Assembly: GCA_902728285.1 (NCBI GenBank)
Contig: CACVBU010000702.1
Span: 569,499 to 633,498 of the forward strand
Origin: Clytia hemisphaerica
Lineage: Eukaryota; Cnidaria; Hydrozoa; Leptothecata; Clytiidae
Length of the DNA: 64,000 nt
Direction: 5' to 3'
Part shown: positions 47,998 to 58,747 of the stretch, in pieces
How the letters are laid out: every line of letters starts with the position of its first letter
Numbering within the stretch: the first letter of the stretch is position 1
The notes under the pieces: model-generated
The model's database searches: none
Seen by the model: the letters and a program-made list of their open reading frames with translations, nothing else
Told to the model about the DNA's origin: nothing
Made by a program: the position numbers and the translations under genes

Positions 47998-48247
47998 CAC
48001 GCTTGTTTTTTATAAGAATGGTGTAAATCCATTTCATCATGGACATTCTTAACTTTTTTGGGAAAATCATCCTAAAATATTCTTACAGCATTCTTAGGTT
48101 AATATCCTAATTCAGACTAGATTTAACATTTTAGTACATACGTTTCAAAATCCCATGATGGTGATATTCTTAGCATATTCTTAATTTTTTGCCCATTTTC
48201 ATCATGAACATTCTTATAAAGTGAATTCTTATTTAAAAAAAAGCGTG
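47998..48247. mobile_element. 250-bp MITE, 'TTTTTTATAAG' family, GAAT-type copy
   Basis: The ends are CACGCTTGTTTTTTATAAGA and, inverted, CACGCTTTTTTTTAAATAAG. TA flanks the left end; the right flank has become TG. The word ATTCTTA/TAAGAAT occurs eight times in 250 bp. It shares 'gtaaatccatttcatcatgg' with 16835-16916. Confidence 0.8.
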
Positions 48248-50836
48248 TGGGGAAGGCCTTTGAAATTGAACCCTTACAGTGCAGAGAAAATTTGGGCGAA
48301 AATTAACCTTTACAGTGGATTTTCTTGATAACTTTTGACCATTTTAAGGCTTCTTTGCTCATTTCGACCCTTACAGTGCACTTTGGGAAGTTAAAAAAAG
48401 ACCCTTAAGGATCGCAAGTACGGTAGGTCGTTTACCTTGATTGCCCCCCCCCCCTCCTCCGGGAAGTTTTATAATTTCATAATCTCATCAAAAAATAAAT
48501 CTTACATGTTTTTTATAAGCATATCTAGGCTCAGATATGACAAAAATTTAAGCATATGTTAAGCATTACCTTGAGCCTACATTTTGGCTGTATTTTGCTG
48601 GAATCTTAGGTTGAAAGTAGCTCATGTTGTAAGAGTTCCAAACAAAAAATCATTCAAAAGCTGTAAAACTATAATTCTGACCCAAATGCCTAGATTTTCA
48701 CCAAATTTTGGTAAATTATGTCTATATTTTATTTTTGTAGACCCTAATAAGTGATCAACGTCTCAAAAATCAGCAGAAATACTTTAAATGATCTTAATTG
48801 CCTTAAAAAATTGAAACTATCTAATGGATATTATTAACACAATCTTCTAGCTAAATAAGAGCAATGATACTCTATTTTTGAGAGCGAAAGGTTAGGTTAC
48901 CCATATCAAAATTGCTTCCTTGAAGAAATTGAGGCCACTCCTTCAATAAATTTTCATTTGGGGGTTTAAAAACTCCATGATTCCATTTACCCCACTCCGA
49001 ATGTTACAACCCATTCTCAAAGACCCGGTAGGATTTTTACAGCCAGTGGGGGGTAAAAATAGCGGACCAAAACTCGATTTGATATTGCTATGTTTTTATG
49101 GCTGGGGAGTTGAATTCCTTTGGTTTCGAGCAAATATTCTGCAGCGAGGATTTGCTTATCTGATTATTATCAGTGAAGACAAAAAGCCCCGCCTTGATAC
49201 ACGTTTCATCTACCATGGCATACTGGATTACTTGGAGGAGACAAATGAAGTATAATGAACGAATTTAACAGCTCAAAGAAGTAACTCTTTGCTTCTACAG
49301 TATGGTCCCATTTACCTCGGCTTAGAGTCCTACCAACCCTAACCCTAAATTACTCGAAATTTTCTCGAAGGATACAGTTTATTTGGTTCATTTTCAGGCA
49401 GGGGCGACCTGACAGGGGGTGCAGAAAGATCTGAGAGGGGCGTCAATAAAGCTTTTCATGGGGGAGCCAAAATTTGTTGATGTTTAATTGGGCGATGTGG
49501 CGCCCTTCGACACGTTTATAGCGCGCCTTCTATATAAAATGCAATGTTATTTTTTTTACCTGTGGCCCTTTCTTTTATTTTACGCTCTTGCATCTTTTCT
49601 CTGTAATTTTTTCATAAAACTACTATGAACATTGAATCGCGAAAAGTCAAAGGGTCAAAGTAAGAGAAATGTTGTGTATCCACCAGGGGTTAAAGAGGAT
49701 GCTCACCCAAAATGAGAGATTGCCAAAAAGATCGAAACTTGATGATGCTTGCTGTGGTTTTTGTGGTCTTATGATGAATAATTTTCTCCTTTTTAGAAGA
49801 TCGTTTAAGCTGTTTGACCTTTCTTACACCCAAATTACAAAAAACCCTTATTCCTGCCAATTTTGGGGCCTCTTTCAGCCATTGATCTTTTAAGGAGAGT
49901 AAAAAATATAAGACCAACGGCGCAAAAGTTTAAAGATTATCAGGTCATTTTTCTGATGAATTTTTAGAAAACAAAAATATAGACCAAATCGACTTGCTAG
50001 GTATAAAATTTTCATTCCAAGTATCAACAGCTCATGTTTTTTATTAGAGGAGCTTTATTTGTTGCTAAATCGGTATAAATTGGGGCATCTTTAGACATTT
50101 TAAAAGTTGAAAATTAAAAACTTTTCCTTGTTCCGAAAACTATGACATTTCAAATTATAACATCATTGCTTGTTTTCCTTACTGGAGTGAGATTCGTTCT
50201 TTCTTTTGTTTAAGAATTTTTTTGTAAGCAAACGGTGTGAAAGATCCTTTAAGCTTGAATTGTAAAAATCATACTTAAGGAATTTTATAATTATTTTATT
50301 TTTTATTCAATTTAAGCTGTGAAGTAGTTTGCCATAGTTAAGAATATAAACATAAAAGGCCTTAGTACTGATATCAAATGAGTCACCAATAATGTCATAT
50401 GATTAGGTTTTTTTTTAGTTGAATTAAAAATTGAAAAGAAAGAGATCTAATTAGATCTATTCCAACAGAATTACTGATGCTGGTCTTTTATTTACAAGCA
50501 TTCGTTCTTATCTGTTTTTTAATCAGGGTCAACTTTCAACCATCAACCTTTTTTAGGCATAGATTTTTGTTTGTTGTAAGCTTTTTCAAAACATTTTTAT
50601 GATCATGAACAGCTTGGTGCGTGAACTTAAATAGAGGGTTTTTAATGTTATTTCAACTTTCAGCAATGTTTTTCCAGATTTTACTTCATTCTAGTCCCGG
50701 GGGAGGAACTCAGGTGAAATTGGGACAGGGTAGGATTTTTGCTTATTTTGGACAATTTCAGGTTGGAAATTGCATTTCACGCACGTCTACATTTTGTCAT
50801 TTTGTTCCAAATTTACCAAACATTAATATCTGACAG
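48248..50836. other. Repeat fragments and low-support frames
   Basis: At 48505 a left end CATGTTTTTTATAAGCATAT preceded by TA marks a truncated 'TTTTTTATAAG' MITE. At ~48977-49255 a plus frame ends EDKKPRLDTRFIYHGILDYL…NEV, stop, after an AG (~49171); it looks protein-like but does not fit the phase of the neighbouring candidates. Two adjacent 'ccctaa' units at ~49338 are too few to be telomeric. Confidence 0.3.
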
Positions 50837-50882
50837 GATCTACTTCTCAAGCTCCAGCGGGACGTCCACGTCAGCTGTCAAG
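50837..50882 (+). CDS. Candidate internal exon, unrecognised
   Basis: An acceptor (atctgacag) is followed by 46 GC-rich bases and a donor (TCAAG|gtcggt). Read in the phase left by 47828-47922 it gives G-STSQAPAGRPRQLS and two bases. The Ser/Pro/Arg composition suits a disordered linker. Joined to the AG at 52970 it would continue VISSK and stop. It is short and isolated, so it could be chance. Confidence 0.25.
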
Positions 50883-51248
50883 GTCGGTGCCCCCCACCGG
50901 GGTTCTGGTGCTCCTTTTTGATGGTCCTATGGTTCATGCAATATATGAATTTTCTCATGTAAACGATTGTAAATTTGGAGATAAATATCTAACTTTTAAG
51001 ACATCAGAGGCAAGAGCAGTTTCTCAATCAACATTTACAAAAAATTTAATTAAAAAAGTTTTAATTCTCAGAAAAATAAGTCTGTCATTCAGAATTTCTT
51101 CTAGGAAAAGAAATTTTGTAAACTTGCCAACACAAATTATTAAGGTTATCGTTATTTTTTTTCCAAGAAAAGTTCTAAGAACAAAGAAACAAAAACACTA
51201 AAAAACTGTAAACCAAATACCAAATCTCATGCAAGCTGTCTGTTCCTA

Positions 51249-51724
51249 CATGTTTTTTTTATAAGCATAACAGCTTATAAGCATATGAAGGCTTAGCCTG
51301 TTAGACAACAACCGCTTTTTTATCGCGATAAAACAAAGAAAAAATTTGGTTTGTGGGAAGGCACTGGCTAATGAAAATGAAGGCTCAGATTTGCAGATTT
51401 CCTAAGCATATCCTGAGCATATACGCCAGCCTGAAATATTATTCACGTGGTCAATCTTTTTCTCTTCAAAAGGTTTTGAAAGTGGTCAAGTAAAAAAAGA
51501 CACTCCACGACTAGCCACATTCCACTGTTCCAAAAATCTGAACGCCTTTTGAATCGAATGTTAACAAAATTTCAGAAATTGTATATAAAAATTGGGTTGG
51601 GTGAATCAAAGCATAATAATTCATAAGCATATAATAAGCATATGCTATGCCTGGATGTGTTGAAAGCTTAGGCATACTCGAGCCTGACCAAGGGGCATAC
51701 ACTTGCTTATAAAACACAAACATG
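51249..51724. mobile_element. 476-bp MITE, 'TTTTTTATAAG' family, GCATA-type copy
   Basis: The ends are CATGTTTTTTTTATAAGCAT and, inverted, CATGTTTGTGTTTTATAAGC. TA flanks both sides (51247-51248, 51725-51726). AAGCATA or its complement occurs about six times inside, clustered towards both ends. Confidence 0.8.
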
Positions 51725-51726
51725 TA

Positions 51727-53727
51727 TTGACATAAATTTCATCTAAAAGTAAAAACAAACACAAAACTTGTGCACAAGTTCAAATGGGAAATACTTAAAG
51801 ACTTGGAGTTAAGCAAGGTGTTACTAATCATCCTTTACATACACTTTCTACCATTTCTGAGAAATATAGCTGATCATGACTGAAAATGGCGTCCCGCGAA
51901 TTGAATCTATATGTTTCTATGATGTATTTGTTTGTAAAGTCGAGGAAATTTTTGCAGTCATTTTGTGCGTTAGGGTTTGAGCACAACGTGAAAAGGCTCT
52001 CTCGAACGATAAAATGTGGTATATCTTATATTAGTAGGCCCGTGAAAAATTAAATAGGGTTCAAGCATATGGCCATAGACTGTTTCATTCCTGATTTTTT
52101 AGGTATTCACGAGCCTCGTTCGTTGTCAAAATCTAACTAAAGCTTTAAAATCATTTCTAAACAAATTAGAATGTAAAACTTGAAACTTTTGCCAATAGGT
52201 GCGAACCATGGACTTAAATCATTATAGTTTTGTCCTTTTGTCATTTTCACCAATCACAACAGTTCCGAAAGAGAAAATTCTAGTCCATTTTTAATTTTAA
52301 AAATCAAAGTGGCGTGAACTGGAAAGAAATTTCATGATCGCGAGTGTATTTAAGGGCATCAAGTGTATTTTTCATTCCAATTCACTCAATCTGGAACAGG
52401 CTAAAGCTAACCGATTGGAGTTCACTGAATATAAAAAAGGTTCTTTATCCTATATCTAAATAAACAAGAAATCCATAGTGGAAAACACCTTCTGATTTAC
52501 TATCCCGGGGGGGGGACTACCCTTGCCGACCGACGGGGGTGTTCCGCTGAGGTTCAAAAAATGGACCCTACGTGGGACTCGTTTTTCCAAAAATTTTGCC
52601 GAAATTTGCGAAAAAGTGACCCTGAATGGGACTGAAATTCCAAATTTTCTACTATTTGCCCAGATTTTCCAAAAAAGGCACCCTACGATGGACTGATTTT
52701 GTTGTTTTTGCGACACTACCTGGGACTCGTGGAGGTTAAAAAAGGTACCTTGACCAGCGGCGCATCCCGGTAACCCATTTTGCCCTAGTAAACCCCCGGG
52801 TAACTAGGATACAAATCCTGGCCTAATTAGGCGAACATCCTAGTTTAGCCATCATAGCCTAATAGCAATAGTTCCTGACTGTTCAATGCACAACAATTTA
52901 TCAAAAGAATGTTTTTATCTTTTTAATGACCATTCGATTCTTTTTTCGAATTTTTGTATGTTGATTTCAGGGTGATTTCATCAAAATAGAGGAGAGAGAA
53001 AAAAAACAGGAAAAGAAAAAAACTTTGGACAAGACACAAATAAAGAGAAAAGTTTGTTGATATTTTTCATGTTGAAGATAAAACCAATCATCAGGGCAAT
53101 TTTTACTCTTACAATATGATATATTTTTCTCGTTCAGAATTTTCGATATTTCCCTCGTCTAAGCTCTAACTTTTGGGCTTAAAAAGTCAGCAGAGCGCGA
53201 ATGAATATAACATATTTCTTTTTCTTATCTTGTGAAAAAAAGGTTGAAATTTCATATCTTTGTCTTAATGCCGGAAAGATCCTTAAAAAGGACTTATTTC
53301 AAGAAAGAATTGAATAACTTCTTGTACTTTTCTTTTGGATAAGCGAGATAAAGTAAATAAACAGCGCTGTCCTCTTGTGGTTTCAAAAATGTATAACAAC
53401 ATAGGGGTAGGACGAAGCGCTCACCTGGCTAAAACCCATTTTTTGTTGTTAGGTCGTCTGCACACTGCCATTCTGAATTTTAGAAAATTGCTCATAATTT
53501 CATGAAAATTGAAGTTATGGCCACCAAACTTTTACTGCATGGACATTCATTTTATAATAAGATTACTTTTAAAACTTATCCCATGGTTTAAGGAGGCCTA
53601 GATCCTGAGATCACATTTTTTGCTGATTCCACACGATTTACCCCCGTCTTTCGCCAGTATAAACCAAAGGTTTGGAAAATATGACGAAAAATCTGAACTC
53701 TGAAATATATCAGTACCGTGCGATATA
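51727..53727. other. No firm gene; G-rich repeat and a weak terminal exon
   Basis: A repeat at ~52504-52800 begins cccgggggggggactaccct, ends cccccggg and has internal 'accctacg(t)gggactcg' words. It resembles elements I associate with cnidarian genomes. At 52971-53060 an acceptor (atgttgatttcag) leads to 29 open codons (GDFIKIEEREKKQEKKKTLD…KRKVC, stop). The A-rich composition makes chance openness likely. Confidence 0.3.
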
Positions 53728-54601
53728 AGGTATGTGTACACCTTTTTTCCGATTTTTTGTCAAAAAAAATTTTTTCAGTCAAAGTGGAAGAAAAGTTACT
53801 GGATTTCATTTTGGTAAAATCGCGATCTTAAAATCTTTTTTAGATCCAGAGTTATAACCAGTTAAATTTCAAAACAAAGTTCGTCTTATGGTGGATTATT
53901 TACTTAAATAATTGTCTCTTTCGGAAACAACAAAGACAAAAGAGAGAATTCAGCTGATGTTTATTCTCACCTCTATTGAATAGTAATATTTTTGACACAT
54001 TTCACTGATTACTCAAATTAACAGCAATCATCTCGTTAAAAATTTCAAATTGATGTAGAAAAAAACGAAATTTTACCACACCATACTAGTTTTAACGAGG
54101 TTAAAGTCACCCATAGCATTTAGCTATGAACTTAATTTTTTTTTATATTTCCGGCAAAGAATTGAACTAAAAAAGTGTCTTAGGATTTTTTTTCTAATCG
54201 AGTTAAAGCTTCACAATTTCAGGTTAAGTGGAAAAAACTCGAAAAATGAATGATTTTTTCCAAATTTTAACAATTTTTAAGTTTTCTCGAGTTAAAGTCG
54301 ATCCAAAAAAAAATCCTAAGACATTTTTTTGGTTCAATCTATTGGGAATATAGTATCGAAATTATTTTTCAAATTTCAAAAGCTATGGGTGACTTTAACT
54401 TCTTTGAAGTAAGTAAGGTTAAAATTCTTAAGATTTTAATTATATCCTGCCCAGTTTTTTTAAATTCAGCTGAAACTTTTACCATTAGAAAGAGAATATT
54501 ATTGGCTTTCAGAAAATATATACTTTTGATGTATAAAAATTTGTTGTTCTAAAGATATGATCAATTAAAGAGAATGTGTCAAGGAAGGTGAACACATACC
54601 T
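53728..54601. mobile_element. 874-bp MITE with nested palindrome, TA target
   Basis: The ends are AGGTATGTGTACACCTT and, inverted, AGGTATGTGTTCACCTT, flanked by TA (53726-53727, 54602-54603). Inside, 54100-54119 (gttaaagtcacccatagc) pairs with 54382-54399 and the pairing continues inward (cttaggattttttt…). That gives a second palindrome within the first. Confidence 0.8.
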
Positions 54602-54946
54602 TAGACGTAGGGTAATAATTCACTGTTGCTTTTTATATAAACTTAATGGGTCGATTTTTTCATGTTTTTCAGCAATCTCAGAAATTGAACTTTAACTTTA
54701 TTCAGGCACATCTGGTAGCCTCAGTAGGGTTTCCATGACCAGCAAAATCTGAAATCGAAATATTTCAAGATCTAGACTCAAAGTATTTTTCCTTTCACTT
54801 TCAAACAATTTTTTGACACTCGAGAAGGCAAAGTTTGGCAATTTACACCCAATCAGTTCTAATGTCTGTGATTTTTTTTCAATGGGCCCTTTTTGAAGAT
54901 TAAGATCTAATGAAGATAAAATTTCTATTTATTAGGAGACTGAAGG

Positions 54947-55043
54947 ATGGCATCCACCAGTGGCGGATCTGCAAAAAAATCGTCTTCTAAACGAAAAAGA
55001 GCAACTGCAGAAGAAAACAAGCGTTCCCACAAAGACTATGAAG
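54947..55043 (+). CDS. First coding exon of a large unrecognised gene
   Basis: The exon is preceded by an acceptor (tttctatttattag) at 54935, so a 5' untranslated exon lies upstream. An in-frame TGA at 54941-54943 shows that the ATG at 54947 is the start. Thirty-two codons read MASTSGGSAKKSSSKRKRAT and AEENKRSHKDYE, then one base before a consensus donor (AAG|gtgagt). KKSSSKRKR is a plausible nuclear-localisation signal. The open phase fits only a two-base continuation, which the exon at 61356 supplies (GAT, aspartate). Confidence 0.85.
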
Positions 55044-55598
55044 GTGAGTATTATTAGATGCTTTTCTATCTTTATCAATTGGGCAAAATCTATTGGAGGA
55101 ATGGAGGATTCCTCTGTAGAATTTAAAAGAGTATTTATGATGCAGAAGGTATTCAAAGATTTTATTTTCTGAAAAAAAAAACGTAAAGACAGCTTTTTAG
55201 AAAAGTTACACAATCAAAAGGAGGAAAATGAGTACAGTAAACCCACTCCCCCCACGGGGAGAAAAATGAGCATGTACTGCTTAAACTAAGCACCTACACT
55301 TTAATAAATTAATTTGTTACTAACCAACTAAATGAAGAGGTGTCTAATCGACGAAATTCCAAAAAAGACCCCATTTTTACTTTAACTACTTTTCATGATC
55401 TTTCAGATGAAATGGCCGAAGTTTGATTTTGAAAACTTAAAAAAAAGTTTGCTTGCAGGAGAGTTGTACTGAACATTGACGTCATCATAAATTGCTTCAA
55501 AAAGGTTCAAACCTTTCAATTCAATTGTGGTTTTTTTTTCCAGAACCTCTGAGCCAAATTTCAACTACATATTATTCTTTCTAGGGTTTTAATGAGCT

Positions 55599-55786
55599 AC
55601 CTTATCGGGGAAAACTTCGTCGGGGAAAAGTGACGAAATTTTGGCCAAGTGACGAATATTTTTTCCCGACGAAAATTTTCCCCGGCCTTAATGCATTTAC
55701 CAAAACCAGCAAGTGACGGATATTTTTCCCCGACGAAAATTTTCCCCGACGAAAATTTTCCCCGACGAAGTTTTCTCCGATAAGGT
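55599..55786. mobile_element. 188-bp palindromic element in intron 1 of the large gene
   Basis: The ends are ACCTTATCGGGGAAAACTTC and, inverted, ACCTTATCGGAGAAAACTTC. The interior repeats 'ccccgacgaaaattttcccc' and its inverse about five times, so nearly the whole element can fold. Confidence 0.85.
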
Positions 55787-57706
55787 AAGTCTACCATAGA
55801 CTTAAAGAGTAATTTTCTTTTGAAAACGAAATCTAACCTTTCAGCAAAAAATTCTGTAACTTTTGATATAATTTGAAAATAATAGTGGTTTTGTGTTTGT
55901 TGAAAAGACATTTATGAATGGAATGATACCAAATACAAAAAAATCCCAAAAATTTGAAAATGAAGATAAAGGAGAAACATATCAATTTGCTGAAGAGCTG
56001 TGTTGTTATAACCATTTTCACACAAGATTTAAGAATATCGTCATGTGAAATTTTTTTCTCCAAAACGTTAATTTAGTCAAAAGATATAGCCCAAAATTTA
56101 TCGTTAACTTTAAAATTCACCAAAAAATAACAGAAAGGGACTCAACTGGTCAACCAGACAGAAGTTATAAGCTGTATTTTTGACTGAATAAATACTTTTT
56201 GAATTTTTTTTTTCATAGTCTGCGATAACCCTCTAAGATTAAAAAGTTCCTAATATGAAATGAAGATTATAGGACAATTCTACAAGAAGTTGAATTTTTT
56301 TTTTTGGACCATCAACCTCGGAGGTCCTTCAATTTAATTTAACGTTTGTTCGTTCGTTCGTCTGTTACCAGCTTTTCTCGGGATTGGCTCATTAGTTTTT
56401 TCTGATTTTTTGCATAGTGATGCAAAATGACAGTACCCAAAAAGTGACGATGCCTGATTTTCGAGAAAAAAAAATTTTGTGTTAAATGCTTTATTAATTT
56501 TTTCTGATTTTTTGCTTAAAGACAGAGAGCAAGTTCCTCCAAGAAGTGGCTGAAGCTATTTTTTTGCGGAAAATTCGTAAAAATCGGATTTTCTTATTTT
56601 TAGCTGTTAGGTACAGTGAGTAAGACTTTAAGATCTATCATAGCGTCAGCCCCCTTCTAGTTGGCCAAACAAAGGTGGGGCTAAAGGCTAAACATGCTTC
56701 AAATTTAATAGATACTTTCATAAGTACTTAATGGTTGGTTTCAATTCCTCAAATTAAAGCTCATGAAGCTGAAAAACTTTCCCCTGCGGCGCAATATTTT
56801 TATATAAAATGAGCAATATAATTTATCTTAACCTTGGAACTGCAACACACGTTGAATAACCCTTTTTTGTGGAACAACATTTTAAAAGTATTGAGGGTCG
56901 AAAGCCCTCGGGGATACCAAAAACTTCATGAATCTTTGAGGGGACTTAAAACTCAGGGGGGCCTAAACCCAGGCTGACGCTATGTTTATCTTTACAGGAA
57001 AGAAAGAGTTGTTTTTGTTTATTCCCAGAATCGGGCATCGTTTAATTTCAATTTTATATGAGGCTCCGCTCTAAAACATTGGAAAGCCAGCGTGAAACAA
57101 GTTCCCTACTACCTATAGATGCTAATCAAAAACAAGATTCGCACAAATGCGACTAAATATTTCCCCTTACACTTGCAGATGGACTGCCTGATCGAAAAAA
57201 AAACGTTTCAACTTGAGGCCGTCCAGGCTTGCGCACCGCACTGGCCTCGACTTCAGTAACTTTCAAATTATTTATTATTTAAAGATCTGATTGTAGCAGT
57301 TTAAGATTTTGAAAAAAATGAAAACTCGACCCCAGGCCCAAAAATCGAAATTTTCAAAAAAGAAATATGGTTTGTCTCTTAACCAATCAGATTGCTTATA
57401 TTTTTCAAGTTCAGGAAAGGAAAACAAAATTCGAGTTATTGAGCCAAAAAAGGGGAACATTCGATATATGGATGTTTTTTATAAGAGTTTATTAGGAAAT
57501 TTTCATGCTGCCAACGAATTTGTTCGAGTTAAGGAGACGTTCGAATAATAGAGGTTCGAGTTATGGAGACTCTACTGTATTTAAAAAAGTAAGCTCATCT
57601 CCAGGATAAGATGATAAAAACTTCGGGCATTACGATACGCTTATAAAAAAGTGTAGGATAAAAAAAATAGAAAAAAGGGCTCGGTACTGAAAGGGTTAAC
57701 AGCATA
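55787..57706. other. Intron sequence; dispersed repeat fragment
   Basis: At ~56340-56480 lies a plus-oriented copy of the 'ttcgtctgttaccagctttt…attggctcattag' repeat, found also at ~59955 (plus), ~41225 (plus, diverged) and ~18085 (minus). No exon is supported. Confidence 0.4.
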
Positions 57707-57832
57707 CACTCTTTTTTTATAAGAACAATCAGGCTTAGACTGAAACAATAGGTCTATTATTCTAGACAATAGAAAATTTAAGAACAAGCCTAGGCTTAAC
57801 TCAAATTTCATGGTTCTTATAAAAAAAGAGCG
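57707..57832. mobile_element. 126-bp MITE, 'TTTTTTATAAG' family, GAAC-type copy
   Basis: The ends are CACTCTTTTTTTATAAGAAC and, inverted, CGCTCTTTTTTTATAAGAAC, flanked by TA (57705-57706, 57833-57834). AAGAAC occurs three times, and 'aggcttag(a)ct' twice in inverted form. Confidence 0.8.
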
Positions 57833-57986
57833 TAATGAGGGTTCATAACAAGAAAATGTCAAAGTGAGGAACGTTGCATATTGTAGTCATGTGTTTTAAA
57901 AATTACACTGAATGTAAACCTCAGCCAAAAAGCGAACGAAAACGAACAGGAATCTCTTGACACCAATCTAATCCACAAAAGAGGAG

Positions 57987-58340
57987 ATGCTTTATTCTAT
58001 CGACCTCTTTGTCAAGAATATATGTCAACCTGAAATATCGGACAATAGTTTTTCTATCGACTTCTTTGTCGAGAATGTAAATCAATCTGCTCAAGCAGAC
58101 AAGGTTTATATTTTTGACGTGTACGAAATATCGGACAATAGTTTTTCTATCGACTTCTTTGTCGAGAGTGTAAATAATCAATCTGCTCAACAAGCAGACA
58201 AGGTTTGTTTTATCGACCTCTTCGTCGAGAATGTAAATCAATCTGCTCAAGCAGACAAGGTTTGTTTTATCGACCTCTTTTTCGAGAATGTAAATCAATC
58301 TGCTCAAGCAGACAAGGTTTATATTTTTGCCGTGTACCTC
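57987..58340. repeat. Tandem ~60-bp units with two hairpins each
   Basis: About five units carry 'tatcgac(c/t)tctttgtcga' (stem TCGAC/GTCGA), 'gaatgtaaatcaa' and 'tctgctcaagcaga' (6-bp stem, 2-base loop). Some units carry 'ggacaatagtttttc' instead. Open frames run through on both strands because of the repeat and are not called. The array is intronic in the large gene. Confidence 0.85.
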
Positions 58341-58400
58341 TTTAGTGATCAAGCACTGTTGTTTACTCACACTGTTGGTGATCAATGCTTCCTTAATCAC

Positions 58401-58738
58401 CCGGGGGGGGGGCAGCTGGGCAAAATGACCGACGGGTATGTGCGGGCCCTAAGGGTACCTTTTCCAAGATGTTTAAAATGCACTGTAAGGGTCGGAAAAA
58501 GTAAAGATGCACTGTAAGGGTAGAAATTTCAGAAAGTTCATGAAAAATCTAGATTTTTTGCCCAAAAATGCTATTTTGACCATTTTTTTGCACGGAAAGG
58601 ATTGAAAATGTTGGGGGAAAATGCACTCTAAGGGTATGATTTTCACCGATTTTTACTGCACTGTAAGGGTGCAATTTTAAAAGCAATTTTTTGGCCCGCA
58701 CATACCGTCAGTCTGCAAACCCAGTGCCCCCCCCCGGG
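58401..58738. mobile_element. 338-bp MITE with poly-G ends and 9-bp duplication
   Basis: The ends are CCGGGGGGGGGGCAGCTGGG and, inverted, CCCGGGGGGGGGCACTGGG; both lead to 'gtatgtgcgggcc'. An exact 9-bp duplication CTTAATCAC flanks it (58392-58400, 58739-58747). The interior repeats 'gcactgtaagggt' about four times. A 9-bp duplication suggests a Mutator-like mechanism. Confidence 0.85.
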
Positions 58739-58747
58739 CTTAATCAC

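Noticed and set aside
49335-49355. Telomere-like ccctaaccctaa
   Set aside because: Only two units; no array.
53430-53490. Minus-strand ATG exon look-alike (MAVCRRPNNKKWVLA) with donor CCAG|gtgagc
   Set aside because: No continuation found; the setting is repeat-rich.
57921-58517. Long open frames on both strands over the 60-bp array
   Set aside because: Both strands are open because of the repeat unit, and the frames run into a MITE.
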